The translations under genes were made by a program, and so were the position numbers. Of a stretch of 64,000 bases of DNA, positions 13,041 to 25,435 are shown one piece after another. The stretch is from NCBI RefSeq assembly GCF_036323735.1, contig NC_086034.1, positions 66,118,439 to 66,182,438 on the forward strand, written 5' to 3'. How positions within the stretch are numbered: position 1 is the stretch's first letter; every line of letters starts with the position of its first letter. Below the pieces are notes generated by a model. That model was not told the DNA's origin, ran no database searches, and was given only the letters and a program-made list of their open reading frames with translations. Origin of the DNA: Rattus norvegicus (taxonomy: Eukaryota > Chordata > Mammalia > Rodentia > Muridae).

Positions 13041-13789
13041 TCTTTTTTTTTTATTAACTTGAGTATTTCTTATATACATTTCGAGTGTTATTCCCTTTCC
13101 CGGTTTCCGGGCAAACATCCCCCTCCCCCCTCCCCTTCCTTATGGGTGTTCCCCTCCCAACCCTCCCCCCATTGCCGCCCTCCCCCCATAGACTAGTTCA
13201 CTGGGGGTTCAGTCTTAGCAGGACCCAGGGCTTCCCCTTCCACTGGTGCTCTTACTAGGATATTCATTGCTACCTATGGGGTCAGAGTCCAGGGTCAGTC
13301 CATGTATAGTCTTTAGGTAGTGGCTTAGTCCCTGGAAGCTCTGGTTGCTTGGCATTGTTGTACTTTTGGGGTCTCGAGCCCCTTCAAGCTCTTCCAGTTC
13401 TTTCTCTGATTCCTTCAATAGGGGACCTATTCTCAGTTCAGTGGTTTGCTGCTGGCATTCGCCTCTGTATTTGCTGTATTCTGGCTGTGTCTCTCAGGAG
13501 CGATCTACATCCGGCTCCTGTCGGTCTGCACTTCTTTGCTTCATCCATCTTGTCTAATTGGGTGGCTGTATATGTATGGGCCACATGTGGGGCAGGCTCT
13601 GAATGGGTGTTCCTTAAGTCTCTGTTTTAATCTTTGCCTCTCCCTTCCCTGCCAAGGGTATTCTTTTTCCTCATTTAAAGAAGGAGTGAAGCATTCACAT
13701 TTTGATCATCCGTCTTGAGTTTCGTTTGTTCTAGGGATCTAGGGTAATTCAAGCATTTGGGCTAATAGCCACTTATCAATGAGTGCATA
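13041..13789 (-). mobile_element. Young 5'-truncated rat-type L1 with 15-bp TSD
   Basis: Minus-strand insertion. In the element's sense it starts at the last few codons of ORF2 (SLISGY, near 13765-13789) and then has the whole 3'UTR, including the G-rich polypurine tract (C-rich on plus at 13118-13188), and an A-tail seen as T-rich sequence from 13041. The target-site duplication CCAGTTTTCTTTCTT is perfect at 13026-13040 and 13790-13804. It is nearly identical to the 3'UTR fragment at 42867-43183, for example over ACTACCTAAAGACTATACAT and the following 130 bp, which marks a young shared subfamily. It splits a family A repeat. Confidence 0.93.
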
Positions 13790-13804
13790 CCAGTTTTCTT
13801 TCTT

Positions 13805-13997
13805 ACACAACTCAGGACCACCTCTCCAGGGTTGGCGTGGATCACAGAGAGCTGGGCTTTTCTGCCTCCATCATTAACCAAGAAAATGTCCCATATGTTT
13901 GCCTCCAAGGCAATTATGTGCAGGGCATTTCTCCTTTGAGGTTCCCTTTCACCTAATAACTCTAGCTCTTGTCCAATTACAATGAAACTAGCCACCA
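13805..13997 (+). repeat. Family A repeat copy 2, right part
   Basis: Continuation of the copy broken by the L1 at 13041-13789. It contains ACAACTCAGGACCACCTCTC and AACCAAGAAAATGTCCCATA, matching the right half of the other family A copies. Confidence 0.65.
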
Positions 13998-15648
13998 CAC
14001 TGTGGATAACGGTTGGGAAAATGTCTTAGGAAGAAAGCTTGTGCCAGCTGTATGGGTGAAACAGTATCATAAATTTTAAATTGCTCTTATTAGTGACATT
14101 GACATTTTCAGATTATTGACGACTTTCCTTCTTTTCTCCTATGAATCGGTTTTTCCTATTTTAGTTTATAACAGAAATTTGAGTAATTTCTATATTTACT
14201 TTCTCTTTTTCTTTATAATTTCAACCACTTTCTCATTCATCATCGTAACACATAATTCCCTGAATAAGGCAGAGCATATTAGAATGTGACTTTAGGTTAG
14301 AATATTGGAACTTCCAAATTGGGATAACTTTGGCTTTAAGACTGGTTTTGCTACACAAAGTCTCTAAACTGACTTCTTCTGCTATCTTTTATGTGAAAAG
14401 GCACAAGCTATGTCAACAACCTAGCAAGAAATTATAAAAAGAATTTTAAAAAAGACTAAATATTTTCTTGTAAGTCTTATAAGTGACAAGTCTTTGATCT
14501 TGTCACTATTTTTGAAGTGGATGCTGATATTGAATATTGAGTTTGAATGTAGAAAAGAGAGTTGTCAAAGTTATTAGTGCCACAGAAGCTACTTGTATGT
14601 CTGGGGATGCTACTCCTTAATGGTGCTTCCCTCCATTCATACAGAAATGTTCTACAGCCGTATTTCTTTGTCTTCATAGAACCCCAAACTCTATGTTCAA
14701 ATGAATGACCATCTCTGTAGGTTTTCCTGCTATAAAGTGCCTGGAAGACCCATGATAGTTCCATCATTCGCTTCTAAGAAAGACTCCATAATTGAGCTTT
14801 ATATTAATCAGTTTCAATGATCTCTTACCACCTTGTTGATAACTGTCAACCAAAATTTATTTTCTGTATTCGAAGTATATAAAGTCTTCCTTGAGAGTTT
14901 CCAAATGTGTTTGGCCCTCTTGATGCAGCCATGCACTGTATTTCCCTTTTTCCGAAAGTTTTCCAGCTCAATACATCTCCACAGATATTCCTGGGAGCCA
15001 AATACCCTCATTTTGCTTCTGGCTCCACTTCATTCAGCATTTCTCTGGAGGGAAATGTAAATCTATTTTTATTCAAAGAACGGGGCTGTTTCATATTGAA
15101 GGAAATATCCCATCAACAAACACTTCCTAATTCATGGTACAGTCCCTTTAGGCAGGCATGCTTGGGGAATTAAATTCATTTACTAGTTTAAGAAATTCAG
15201 AGTCATTGTTGAAACATCTTTATAGTACAGTTCCCCCCAAAATGCACAGAATATTGGTTTTGAGTAGGGAATATTCTCATGCTCATGTATTTTTGACTGC
15301 TCATTACATTTTCAAAAGTCATCTTTCATGCATTTCAAGATACTTTATCTTGAAAACGTCATCCTGTAAGTGCCTGTGCTTGTCAATGCCTGTGTCACAA
15401 TACATTCGGACCCAATGAGACATGAGTGACTTATAGCTATCAGAAAACAGCTTTTGACTGAATAAAACCACCTGTTCTGGACTTCCTCTCAATCCAGACA
15501 CAGTATGGAGAGGTGCTGCTTGTCCAAGTGCTGGAAAACATGAACTCTAAATACATGCCATTTTCATATTCAGCTCTTTGGATCAAAGGATGCAAACTAC
15601 ATATAAAAAAGTTTCATCGAATATTAGAATCAATTTTGAGAAGTCACT
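13998..15648. other. Unique DNA
   Basis: No repeat or gene recognised. Frames up to 96 codons exist on both strands (for example 14477-14767 minus) but overlap and show no family signature. Confidence 0.4.
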
Positions 15649-16062
15649 TGTGCTGGCTTGTTTTACGTCAACTTAATACAGGCTAGAGTAATTTGAGAGA
15701 TGGGAACTTTAATTGAGAAAATGCCTCCAATACAATCAGACTGTAGGCAAGCCTATAGGGAATTTTCTTAATTAGTACTCAAGGGAGAGGGCCCGGCCCA
15801 TGGTGAATAGTAACTTCCCTAGGCAGGTCATCCTGGGTTCTAAAAGAAAGCAGGCTGAGCAAGCCTTGATGAGCAAGCCAGTAAGAAGCACTCCTCCATG
15901 GTCCCTGCATCATGTCCTGCCTCGAGGATGGTGCCCTGTCTGAGTTCCTGTCCTGACTTCCTTCAATGATGAACAGCGATATAGAAGCATAAAGCCAAAT
16001 AAATCCCTTTCCAGTTTTATTCAATCCTGCTGCTTCCTCATAGCAATAGTAACCCTAATAAC
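15649..16062 (-). repeat. Family A repeat copy 3
   Basis: Reverse orientation: begins TGTGCTGGCTTGTTTTACGT and ends ATAGCAATAGTAACCCTAAT. It shares CTGACTTCCTTCAATGATGA, GGCTGAGCAAGCC and AGCCAGTAAG with the copy at 26771-27174. The open frame at 15779-16024 is internal to the repeat. Confidence 0.75.
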
Positions 16063-16369
16063 TATTTCTTTTGCTCTTTATGGGAATTAGAGCCCAGAAT
16101 CCCCTCAGCTTAGCTTTTGTTTCTGTATTGATCACATATCAGCTACATAGCAACTTGTGCATTTCTGAATGTTATGATTGATAAGCCAGGATGATGTCCT
16201 GGATTTTTTCTTGTATTGGATTTTTGTCTGGTCTCCTAGAAGAGAAATTTTCTAAAAACAGCAAAGGCTGAAATAGATGGAATCGTTTTCCTGCAGATAT
16301 TATTTTTTAAATATAATTTTCCTTATAAGCATTCCATAGATTCTTGAACTGAGGGAGCTGGGTAAGATT

Positions 16370-16465
16370 TCAGTATTCATTTTATTCAACCTTTGTATTC
16401 CATGGTTGAGGGAACTGGGAGACAGAATTATTTGTAGTGTCACCCAGTAGCAGACCAGGCTTTAT
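16370..16465 (-). repeat. MIR-like SINE fragment
   Basis: The plus strand has TTGAGGGAACTGGGAGACAG followed by GTGTCACCCAGTAGCAGACC. This is the diverged antisense MIR core (gain of 'gaaactgaggca' and 'cacccagctagtaag'-type blocks). An old mammalian-wide element. Confidence 0.45.
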
Positions 16466-16514
16466 TAGCATTTCTTTTCCCCTTTAATTTTGTCTATTTT
16501 CATTGTTGTTATTG

Positions 16515-16592
16515 TACTGTGAATCAAACCAAGGCTTTCCCACCTGCTAGGCCAGTGCCATACCTTTGAGCTACACATTGCAGCCTGAATCC
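16515..16592 (-). repeat. ID-like SINE fragment
   Basis: Antisense ID body: GTGAATCAAACCAAGGCTTT, CCTGCTAGGCCAGTGCCAT and TTGAGCTACACATTGCAGCC. Diverged, without a clear TSD. Confidence 0.6.
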
Positions 16593-16884
16593 ATGTTTTC
16601 TGCCCGTTCTCCTACATGACTCAGTTTCTCTCTGTGTTTACCTAACTCATGGAAACTTAAACATCACTTTTGATCTTGTAAATACATTAGTGGGTTGGAC
16701 ATAAATCCTTCAGCCCTCCTCTTCACCCCCATTGCTTAGGCTCTGAACAAAACAGTAGTTTCCTAAATGGTGTCCCCGCATCTGTAGCTTTCCATTGTTT
16801 CATGCGTCAGGGATGAGGCAAAGCGACCATTTTAACAGCATTAGTTTGATTATGTTCATCTTTTATCAAAGCCCTAAGAATAAT

Positions 16885-17072
16885 ACTAGACTGGTGAGAT
16901 GCTTCAGTGGATGAAGGTGCTTCCCATCAAGGCTGAGTTCAATACCTGGGACTCAAATGGTGGAAGAAGAGAACTGACTCCTAAAAGCTATACTCTGACT
17001 TCCACGTGTATGCAGTGGTATAAATGTGCACGCACATTCATGGATACCCTCAGAGAGATCAATCAATGAATG
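16885..17072 (+). repeat. B3/B2-type SINE
   Basis: ACTAGACTGGTGAGATGCTT with TCAGTGGATGAAGGTGCTTC (A-box side), GAGTTCAATACCTGGGACTC (B-box side) and TGACTTCCACGTGTATG in the body. Typical B3 order. Confidence 0.8.
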
Positions 17073-17349
17073 CCGTTTTCAGAAATAACACTTCCATTGT
17101 ACTTGTAATTCATTTCAGTTTTTTGACTGGATCTACTTTATGTGGATCCTGCTTTCCTACCACTGATTCTTATGCCACGTTCTGTAGCCATTTGGGTCTT
17201 TTCTCCTTCCTCCCTCAAAATGAGAGCATGCTCCTATTTCAGATTTCTGATGCCTACTGTTCCTTCTTGCTGAAGTTCCCTGTCTTCCCACAGGCATTCT
17301 CAGTTCTGATAGTCCTTCTGTAGAGGTACCCCTGCCTAATGTTGCCCTT

Positions 17350-17720
17350 ACCCTCTATGATGAGTAATGAGAGTGGCTACCACAGGTTCACATCCTTAAA
17401 TTGCTTGGTCTTCAGTTAGTGGAACTATTTGGAGGGATTATGAGGTGTGACTTTGTTGGATAAGGTGCGTCTCTGTGGGTGAGCTTTGAGGTTTAAAAAG
17501 ACCACACCAGGCCCAGTGCCTCTTTCTCTCTACTCAATGCCTACAGAACAAGCTGTAAAGGTCTCAACCATTGCTCCAGTGCCATGCATGTCTGCTTTCC
17601 ACTGTGAAGATCTTGGACTTATTTTCTAAAACTAAAAGCAAGCCTCTAATTAGTGGCCTTATTTTATAAGACTTGCCATAGTCATGGTGTCTCCTTATAG
17701 CAATAGGACAGTAACCATGT
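17350..17720 (+). mobile_element. MaLR-like solo LTR, copy 2
   Basis: Contains GTGTGACTTTGTTGGATAAG, GTGAGCTTTGAGGTTTAAAA, CTCCAGTGCCATGCATGTCT, CTAATTAGTGGCCTTATTTT and CATAGTCATGGTGTCTCC. It shares block order with 9141-9498 although the copies are diverged. Probably a solo LTR of an ORR1/MST-like rodent MaLR; the class call is tentative. Confidence 0.5.
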
Positions 17721-18699
17721 CACGTTTTATCTAAACATTATGCTACTTTATTTACTTCATGACACGGTTTATGACACTAAGTCTTTCCCCAACTAGGACA
17801 CAAAAACCATAAGTGCCTACATGAACACATGTGTTTGTTAAATATATTTGTTTTGGAAGTGAACACAGGACTTCATGCATACTAAGCTCATATTCTACAA
17901 TGAGACTAGGGTGGGTAGCCTAGTCATATCATACCAGTTTGCAATGGTGTATTTGTTGAGTGAACTCATGAACTTTAGAACAGTAAAATAGGACTATTTG
18001 CAGAGTTTTTGATAGCCATCCAGGTGATTCCCAGCATTTCTTCTGCCTAGTGGAACTTTTGCTCCCTTGGCTTAGGAGATGTCTTTTCATTTGTTATCTT
18101 TATAGCTATTTTTCATCCATGCCAAAGAAATAGGCATTTCTCCTATTCATCATAAGATACTTCTTTATATTGGGTCTTCTGAAGAATATTTGTATTCTGT
18201 CTCGAACCTTCTTTTATGGCAATAGGGAAGCCATAGCAATGGAGAACCTATTCCATATTTTGTCATAGAATGCAAGTATTATAAATAGTTGGCTCACACC
18301 TGTGGAAGCAAGCAAGTCAGAATTCTGAAGTTGTGCCTACAGACTGACAACAAGACAGAATTCTATGTTGAATAAATTATCTTGAGGCAGTTTCGTCTGT
18401 TTCAGAGAATCCTTAGCTTTTGTACTGCAGGGTTTCCCACTTTCCACTAATCAGGCGAAGCCCAGCCACATCATTAAGACTAACCTCCTTTATATAAAAC
18501 CAATACACCATGGATATTAATTGTACCTACAAAATGAGGCTGTAGCATCATTTTGACTAGTGTGAGACAAAAACACTAGGACCTGCGGCTTACTCACAAA
18601 GTCAGTGCATGACAAGTCATCCAAGGAACTGGGCTAGGGTCAGAAAATGTACCTTCTGCTATCCATTGTTATTGCTGGGTGTGTTAAAAAGAATAGCTT
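17721..18699. other. Mostly unique DNA with an ID-like scrap
   Basis: An antisense ID-like fragment (ACTTCATGCATACTAAGCTC, with CTACAATGAGAC) can be seen at about 17868-17925. The rest shows no recognised repeat or gene. Confidence 0.4.
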
Positions 18700-18911
18700 T
18701 CGGGTTTTTATATGTTTGAGTATTTACCTTCATGTGTAAATATGTACCACATGCATGCCTGGAACCTGTGAATGCTGGAAAAGACAGTATCCTGTGCTCT
18801 AGAACTTGAGATGCAAACAGTTTCAAGCTATTGTGTAGGTGGTGGGAACCAAGTCAAGGTCTTCTTGAAGACCAAGGATTCTATTAACTGCCAAACTATC
18901 TCCAGTCCCAA
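18700..18911 (-). repeat. B3 SINE, antisense
   Basis: The plus strand runs from the SINE 3' body (CATGCATGCCTGGAACCTGT) through GTGGGAACCAAGTCAAGGTC (antisense B box) to CTATTAACTGCCAAACTATC and TCCAGTCCC (antisense A-box end). Diverged B3. Confidence 0.8.
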
Positions 18912-19456
18912 GAAAGAACAACTTTTAGTATTTTATTTTAATTATTACTTTCAGCAAACTTTATACTTCGATACGAAGTCAACCAGATTTCCAGCAAGGT
19001 TGACCTGACTTAATATTTTTTTCGAGCATTTTATGAATATAAAAATCAGTTCATTAAAAAAGTTTTATGAGGAAAACTGTTGGTTTATTCTTATCTTTAT
19101 GTATCAGAGACATTTAAGATGACTTTGTGTTTATCTTTTTAATAAAAATACTGACTGACCGAAGGGTATAACATTGAATTAAATGTTTCTTTTATGTATG
19201 AAACTACTTGCATGATATATAATATATATTTATATAACATGATATATAATATGTAGTCATTTAAGGACAGAAAATATAAAAGACTGAGATCATAACACTG
19301 AAGGCTTTTATTATTTCATAATCACTGAGTAAAACTGTAGGATCGTTTCTGTAAGATACAGACACATGCTAAACCTGTTGATCACCTTGCCTTCTTAGAA
19401 GGTAGCTAGACAGACTGAATTTTTAAAACATACACAGTGATTGACTGGAAATTTTC

Positions 19457-19667
19457 TTCATTTGGTTAAGTGTTTGCTTAGCACAGAGAAAGTTCTGGAG
19501 TCAATATATAGCACCACGTAAATAGGCATGAACCATACTTCATGCCCACAATTCTAATGCTCAGAAGACAAAGGCAAGAGAATAAAATGTTGAATGTCAT
19601 TCTTAGTTGCATAGCTAGGCTGATGTCAGCCTGGGATATATGAGATCTTATTTAAAACAATAAGCAA
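19457..19667 (+). repeat. B4 SINE (ID-B1 fusion)
   Basis: The ID-like left part (GGTTAAGTGTTTGCTTAGCA, then GAGTCAATATATAGCACCAC) is followed directly by a B1-like right part (AATAGGCATGAACC, then CCCACAATTCTAATGCTCAG and GCTGATGTCAGCCTGGGATA). The ID-then-B1 order is diagnostic of B4. Confidence 0.75.
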
Positions 19668-19799
19668 AGAGAAATAATAACTTTTAAAGCTTTAAGCAGC
19701 TTACAGGCAATAAGCAGTTAAATCTTGGTTATGATAGTGAAAAGAAGGAGTATGATATAGAGGAAGAATATGTGCCTTCAGCTGGAAAATTGTCATTAT

Positions 19800-20480
19800 G
19801 AAGTGTCTTTAAATGTACTCATTGCTTAATTATAGATATATTTTCTACCACAAATTCCAATGATTGAGTCTTCTAATAATTGGATTATAAACAAAACCTG
19901 CTACTAAGCCAAATGAATTATAAGCACATAACATCCATTTACAAGCTAGTAATCTTATCACTGGTGTCATTTTAAATTGATTATGTTACAAGTAAATTAA
20001 TATTCTATATATCTTGCACACTGTCATCAATATTGAGTTTATTCTATTATAATATTAAATAAAAATGTAGAACAATTACTTCTGCTTCATAGAGGATAGA
20101 TTTTCTATTTTCTTGTAAGATGGCATAATTTATTTAGATGTATGTATTTATAGTATTGATTTTAAAATGTCACCTAATCTTATATTACCTAATTATTAAT
20201 TCCCAGGAAAACCAAATCCAATTTCATTTTAATAAAAATGTACATTGATCATTAATCATATTATAAAGCATAATGATTGACCCATTGGTTTTTATTGTAA
20301 CAGACACATGAAAAAACTGACTCTATTTGACTTCAGTGGAGTAAATTAAATGGTAAATGGAGATGATAACTATGCATTCTTCCTTTCTGATTAATCTCAC
20401 ATATTATTGCATACAGAAAGATTCCTGTAATCAATTTCATAGCTTTCTAAGTTAAGGCTACAGTAAGAGCGAATATTTGA
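19800..20480. other. Repeat-free TAAT-rich block, possible conserved non-coding element
   Basis: About 680 bp with no recognised transposon, strongly AT-rich and dense in TAAT/ATTA cores, such as CTAATTATTAATTCC near 20189, GATCATTAATCATATTATAA near 20247 and CTGATTAATCTCAC near 20387. This composition is common in developmental enhancers bound by homeodomain proteins but is also simply what AT-rich DNA yields. No conservation data were available. Confidence 0.2.
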
Positions 20481-21274
20481 AACATTTAGTAAGTTGTGGA
20501 GACTTGACTACAGTTGTTGGCAATGGTTTTGTAAAATTCAGTCAACCAACTCTATGGGACGGAGCCCAGGGTCATCTCTCCAAGGAAAACTACTACAGTT
20601 AAAAGAGAAATGCCTGTCGAGCTCGTTCGTTACCGCAATCTATTAGTCTGACGTGCCAGTCCTAGCCTGGGGGACACTTTTCTCTCCCCAGGAAGTAGAA
20701 GAGAGGGAAGGCCTCTGGAATAACATGTCCTTGTCTCTCAGAGGTCCACATGGTCTAAAGCATCTAAGCTAATGTGTGATTTTCTCTGCAGCACACTCAG
20801 CTTGGACACCACTATCATAGGCTGAGAGAGAGTTCTTCAATGTGACTTTTACCTGAGGGTATTTTTGTTTTGGTAGTGGCAGTATGGTAGTATTTCCTGT
20901 TTTTAAAATGATATATTTCCCCTTTACCTACTATGAGAAGCCATGTTTAATGAAGGCAGAGTCTGTGGTTATCTTGTTCAGTTTTGATTTGTATCTTTGA
21001 CCTGTCTCCTTGCTTGATCACAGTTAAGCGCTCAATAGATAATTTGCAAGAACATGATGGTAAGAGGGAAAAAGAAAGAAGCAAAACACTAAATGCTCTC
21101 ACGCTAAGGCAAGAATACAGTTGTGTGGGGCTGAATTTGTGCCATTGTAATCCATAGACTCACTGTAAGCTCTGGTCTAGGAACTTGTTAAGCACACAGT
21201 TCTGTATTGTTCATCCGAAACACAATGCTGCACAGCAAACCTCTACTTTTTTTGTATTAATTGAAACCATATTC
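20481..21274. other. Unique DNA
   Basis: No recognised repeat, RNA gene or coding frame. Confidence 0.4.
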
Positions 21275-21600
21275 CTATGGATTCTTTCCTCTCTGTTCAA
21301 TTTTGGTAGCCGCCATCCCATAATTTGAATCAGTACGTTTGTATATTTGATATTATCTCCCATAAGCAGAGTCATCCAGTGTGTGTTTTATGTGACTAGG
21401 TTGTTTCACTTTGTGTAATGTTTTCCACATTTATCTGTGTTGTTGCATATTGGAAGCATTTTTACTTAAAAAAGAGCATTCGGTTTGATACTGTGCTCCT
21501 TTTGTCCATATCTTTCCCTGAGCACTAAGGTTGTTGCCGTATCTTGACTGTTATGAGAAGTGCTGTAACAAATATATGTTTTGTAACTGATAATCAAAAA
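21275..21600 (-). mobile_element. Ancient L1 3' fragment
   Basis: Antisense old L1: GCAGAGTCATCCAGTGTG, GTTGTTTCACTTTGTGTAAT, TGTTGTTGCATATTGGAAGC and AGCACTAAGGTTGTTGCC are diverged forms of the usual sequence. L1M-like age. Confidence 0.6.
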
Positions 21601-22004
21601 GATTCCCTTTAAGAGAGTCTGATAATGGTGTGGCTTGTTTTCCAGATAAGAAGGAAAAATAATGTATCCAACTAGAGAGTTTGGCTGGGTACCTCAGGTA
21701 ATCTAAATTGTTTTACAAACAGAACAACATAAGCTCGACTGTCACCCCCCACTGGATTGGGTTAAAGCTAGGTTCTTTACCTGTGTGTTTTACTCTTAGG
21801 GTCCCAGGTAAGAATTCTTTCTTCGATATAAATGTAAGAGAAATGCATATTTTGATAGAATTTTTTAAAAATCTGAAGTCAGATAAACTTAAAAGACAAA
21901 GGGAAAACATAATAAAAATGAAGTGTGTATAATTTTGCTATTGAAATGACATATATACTTTTGATATAGACTCTCCTTTACCCCAGGCTATCCTCTAGTT
22001 TGCT

Positions 22005-22098
22005 CTGTTTTTGAGACTGGTCTTTCACTCCTAATTATGTTAACTCTTCCTCACATATACTAGGATTACAGGCATATGCTACGAAGCCTAGATTTAAA
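22005..22098 (-). repeat. Partial B1-like SINE
   Basis: TTTTTGAGACTGGTCTTTCA near the left and ATACTAGGATTACAGGCATA then TGCTACGAAGCCTAG on the right are antisense B1 landmarks. The middle is degraded. Confidence 0.5.
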
Positions 22099-22983
22099 CG
22101 CAACATTTTAAAAATAATAAAATGTAAGGGGGTAAACAAGTCATAGAGAATGTGACGAAAAAGACTTCCACCCCATCCTTCGCAAATTCCCCTGTGTGTT
22201 TCTCACTTGGCGTGTGTCTGTGTAACCGTATGTAAAGGTCTCCATTTACCTGGCTGAGGTAGAGACAATGGAACAACAGCACGAATCTCAGCAGGTACCC
22301 ATTACTTTCACTTCTTGCAATGACTGTGTCATTGACATCTTTTCAAATTTTATAGTTATTCTTAAAACTACTTTAATTTTTAATCATGTGTATCTGCGTT
22401 TGGGAGATCCATGCATGTAGGGCTGCACCATAAATGCCACAGATAGGAAAATTAACATCAATTACATTTTTAGTCTTTTATGACTTCAACTTACATTCTC
22501 TTTAATGTATCCAATCTAAATTTTGGTTTTAACACTTTTTTAAAAGATAAACACTGTGTCCCAGCCTCTTTGAGCCATGGACTTTCTTTAATACTCCACG
22601 ACAATTTATTTATTTGAACTACTCTCTGCGAAAACTCAAGGTCACCTTCTAGCTCGGTCTTCTCTAATTGGCACCTATGATGTATCCTAAATATATTTTT
22701 ACTTTTATGATGGTTATTTTTTAATTATTTCATTTTCACCCCAGCCGTGATTTATGATTGTGACGTTAAATGTCCTGAAGAAAAAGTTTGTTATTTCTAT
22801 TTTGAAATTTTCTTCTATTTCTACTAAGTTTTCTTAGAACCTGGCTTTGCCTCTTGACAGGTTAGTATGGTGTGTATAAACCTTGGATCTTGAAGTTCCA
22901 CTTCTTTCACAATTTTTATATAAATAAGTAGGTCAAATATGAGTTTTTCAAGTAGAAAAATAAAATGTCATATACAGCATCGC

Positions 22984-23420
22984 GTTAGTCAGGTTTCTGT
23001 CACCGTCACTGAAGGGAAACAACAAAAGAAGGAACATTTATTTTGGTTCCTGGCTCCAGTTCATGGTTGGCCTGCTCCACTCTTTTGGACCTATGGTGTG
23101 GCAGAGCATCATGTTGACAGAAACGGGTAGCGGGAGAGACAGCTCACCTTATGGTAGACAGGAAGCAGAAAGAGCAAGGAACGGGCAAGTGACAAGGTAC
23201 ATAGAGCTGGCGACTTACCTATAACCGTATTGAAGCCATGTCTTCTTGGTTGGGAGATATTAACGGCTCTGTTACTGAACCTAGCATACATGAGGATTTT
23301 CTGGGGTCAGATATACCTGTATACTACTTCTGTCTTTAACTGCAGTTCAGGACTCTCATTGCCTGCTCAAAACCCTCAGCTCAGGCGTCTGATAGAAAAA
23401 CACCAAGTTACATTCCTAGG
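22984..23420 (+). repeat. Probable rodent interspersed repeat, different from family A
   Basis: Starts GCGTTAGTCAGGTTTCTGTC, with CAGAGCATCATGTTGACAGA and AGCTCACCTTATGGTAGACA in the body. I recognise this combination as a dispersed rodent repeat but cannot give a secure family name. The short frames here are internal to it. Confidence 0.4.
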
Positions 23421-24964
23421 GTCTGGTTGACAGGACTCTCTCTTCCCTAGTATCACCCATCAAGTGAAGATCTCTTTTCCTGCTGTTCACATCAACTTTG
23501 AATTCAGCCGGTGCCGCCCTCCCTTTTTATACATTCTGCACCCAACACTTGAGACAATTCTGGCCCTCTGCCTCTACTCCCTGGCAAATGCTGAATCTAA
23601 TTGGGATTCTCTGTCCTCTCTATGTCTCTACTCTCAATGATTTCTGTGGTTCATGTGGTCTTTCTGCTTCCATTTAATCTCCATCCTCCTCCCCTTGCTG
23701 TGATTTAGGAAGACACCCTCAGTCGTCTAGTAAGTCTCGAAACTCACTCTATAGCTCAGAGCAATACCAGTTTCATAGCAACCCCCCTGCTTCAGCCTCC
23801 TCAGTGCTGAATTTGCTTGCATGAGCAACCGTGCCTGGATTTGTTCTTTTTGATTCTATATATTTAATGTAGTCAGCATACAGACTTATGGAGAGTTTTA
23901 AAATATGCATCATATCATTCCCTTAAGGGAAACCCCCTCTCTAATAACTCAACTTCTGGGCATGAACTGTGTGAGCCTCCAATTTTAATTTTTTCATTTA
24001 CTTCTCCATCAGTATTGTCAAGCACCTGTTACTTGTGCATCTGTGTTCTATACTATATTTCTGCCTCTGTTTTCATTGTTCCAGTCACGCTGACCATATT
24101 TTGGGGGGAAGCATGTCTTGGCTTGGAGGCCATTTGCTCCCATGTTCTTTCAGGAGTAGCTATTTCTGTAGACAGCTAGGCTTTCTCAGTTTGATTGAAC
24201 TTCATGATAAATACACCTTCTCAAGCTTGTCTGAAAGGACCCACCCATTACCCACTTACCACCCTGTCACTGCTCATCCCTTCCACCTTAATTTTATTTT
24301 CATACCATGTAACACCACATATCAACCTCAACACAGATGGTTTTGGTCCACCCACCTTTGCATAAGAACCTGATAGTGGGGAAAATCGTACCCCTTCTGT
24401 ACCAGAAAATCTCCTGAAGGTGCTGATCAATGTTTGTTACCTAGTCAGAGGAACTATCTGTTGCACAAAACTCTCTTTTAAAGACTTCATGAAGTTTTGT
24501 TTTCTTTTTCCTTTTTTCAGTGGAGTCTGGCCACTCATCTTTCTATCTCTCCCGTCTTTCCTTTGTGGAGATCTCATGAGTATCTTTCTGCTTTATGAAA
24601 CCACACTCCATGTTCTGGCTAGAAGCCTTCTCAAGGCAGATGGTTAACTGTATTTAGAAAGTGGGTTTCAGAACTTTATTCTGGTGGCAAACAGTGTGTC
24701 TGCTTGTCATATAGTGAACAAGGGCAGAGAAGAAGGCAGCCAAGTCCGCCAGCTGTTCACACTGTGGTCCTTCCACAAGACCCCGGTTACTGCTTATTGT
24801 CGCTACGTGTGGCTTGACGCCTCACCTGGGTTAGATTTGGAAGAACTTCAGCTGGAGGAGTGTTGGAAAGAGAGAACTGATATTATTGATACTAGATTTT
24901 GCCTCCATGAGTTTGGGCTTTGATAGTTTTCTATTTCTCTATTAGTTAACTCCATTTCTATTAT
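23421..24964. other. Mostly unique DNA with one antisense B1-like SINE
   Basis: A diverged antisense B1 occupies about 23700-23846 (CTCTATAGCTCAGAGC, then CTTCAGCCTCCTCAGTGCTG and TGAGCAACCGTGCCTGG). The frame at 24035-24373 (112 codons) has no recognisable domain and is partly overlapped by a minus-strand frame. Confidence 0.4.
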
Positions 24965-25110
24965 CGCTCAAGGATTTTATTTGCAAAAAAAAAATTCCTA
25001 TTTGCCACATTTTCTTTATCTGTTCACGTGTTTATGGACACTTAGGCATATTTTATAATATGGATAATGATACAGTGAATATGAGAATGCAGATTCCTAT
25101 GCAATATAAT
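24965..25110 (-). mobile_element. Ancient L1 scrap
   Basis: CACATTTTCTTTATCTGTTC and TTTATGGACACTTAGGCA are the antisense of a familiar old L1 ORF2-end region. The rest is diverged. Confidence 0.5.
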
Positions 25111-25324
25111 GATATCCTTTATATATATATATATGATTTCTGTAATTGTCCTATTAGGATTACAAATGCAGGGGTGGAAGGATAGGAACTGTTCTCCTAT
25201 ACAGGATAATGTTTACACTTGCCAAAATCCACGTAGGCATGTTCAGCCTTTCTGTAGAAACTTCAACGATATTAGCCACTATATCAAGACTGATAGCATT
25301 TGTAATAGCTTAGCCCTGTTCTAA

Positions 25325-25435
25325 ACGGATTCCACATTTTCTCCCATTTACTTTTCATGGTGACTCTCTAGGGTGGCAGATTTTCATGTCATTGTCATGA
25401 GTTGATAATGCAAGAAACAGAGGCACAGAATAAAA
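25325..25435 (-). repeat. MIR SINE fragment
   Basis: CTCCCATTTACTTTTCATGG, with GAAACAGAGGCACAGAATAA at the right, matches the antisense MIR core in order. Confidence 0.5.
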
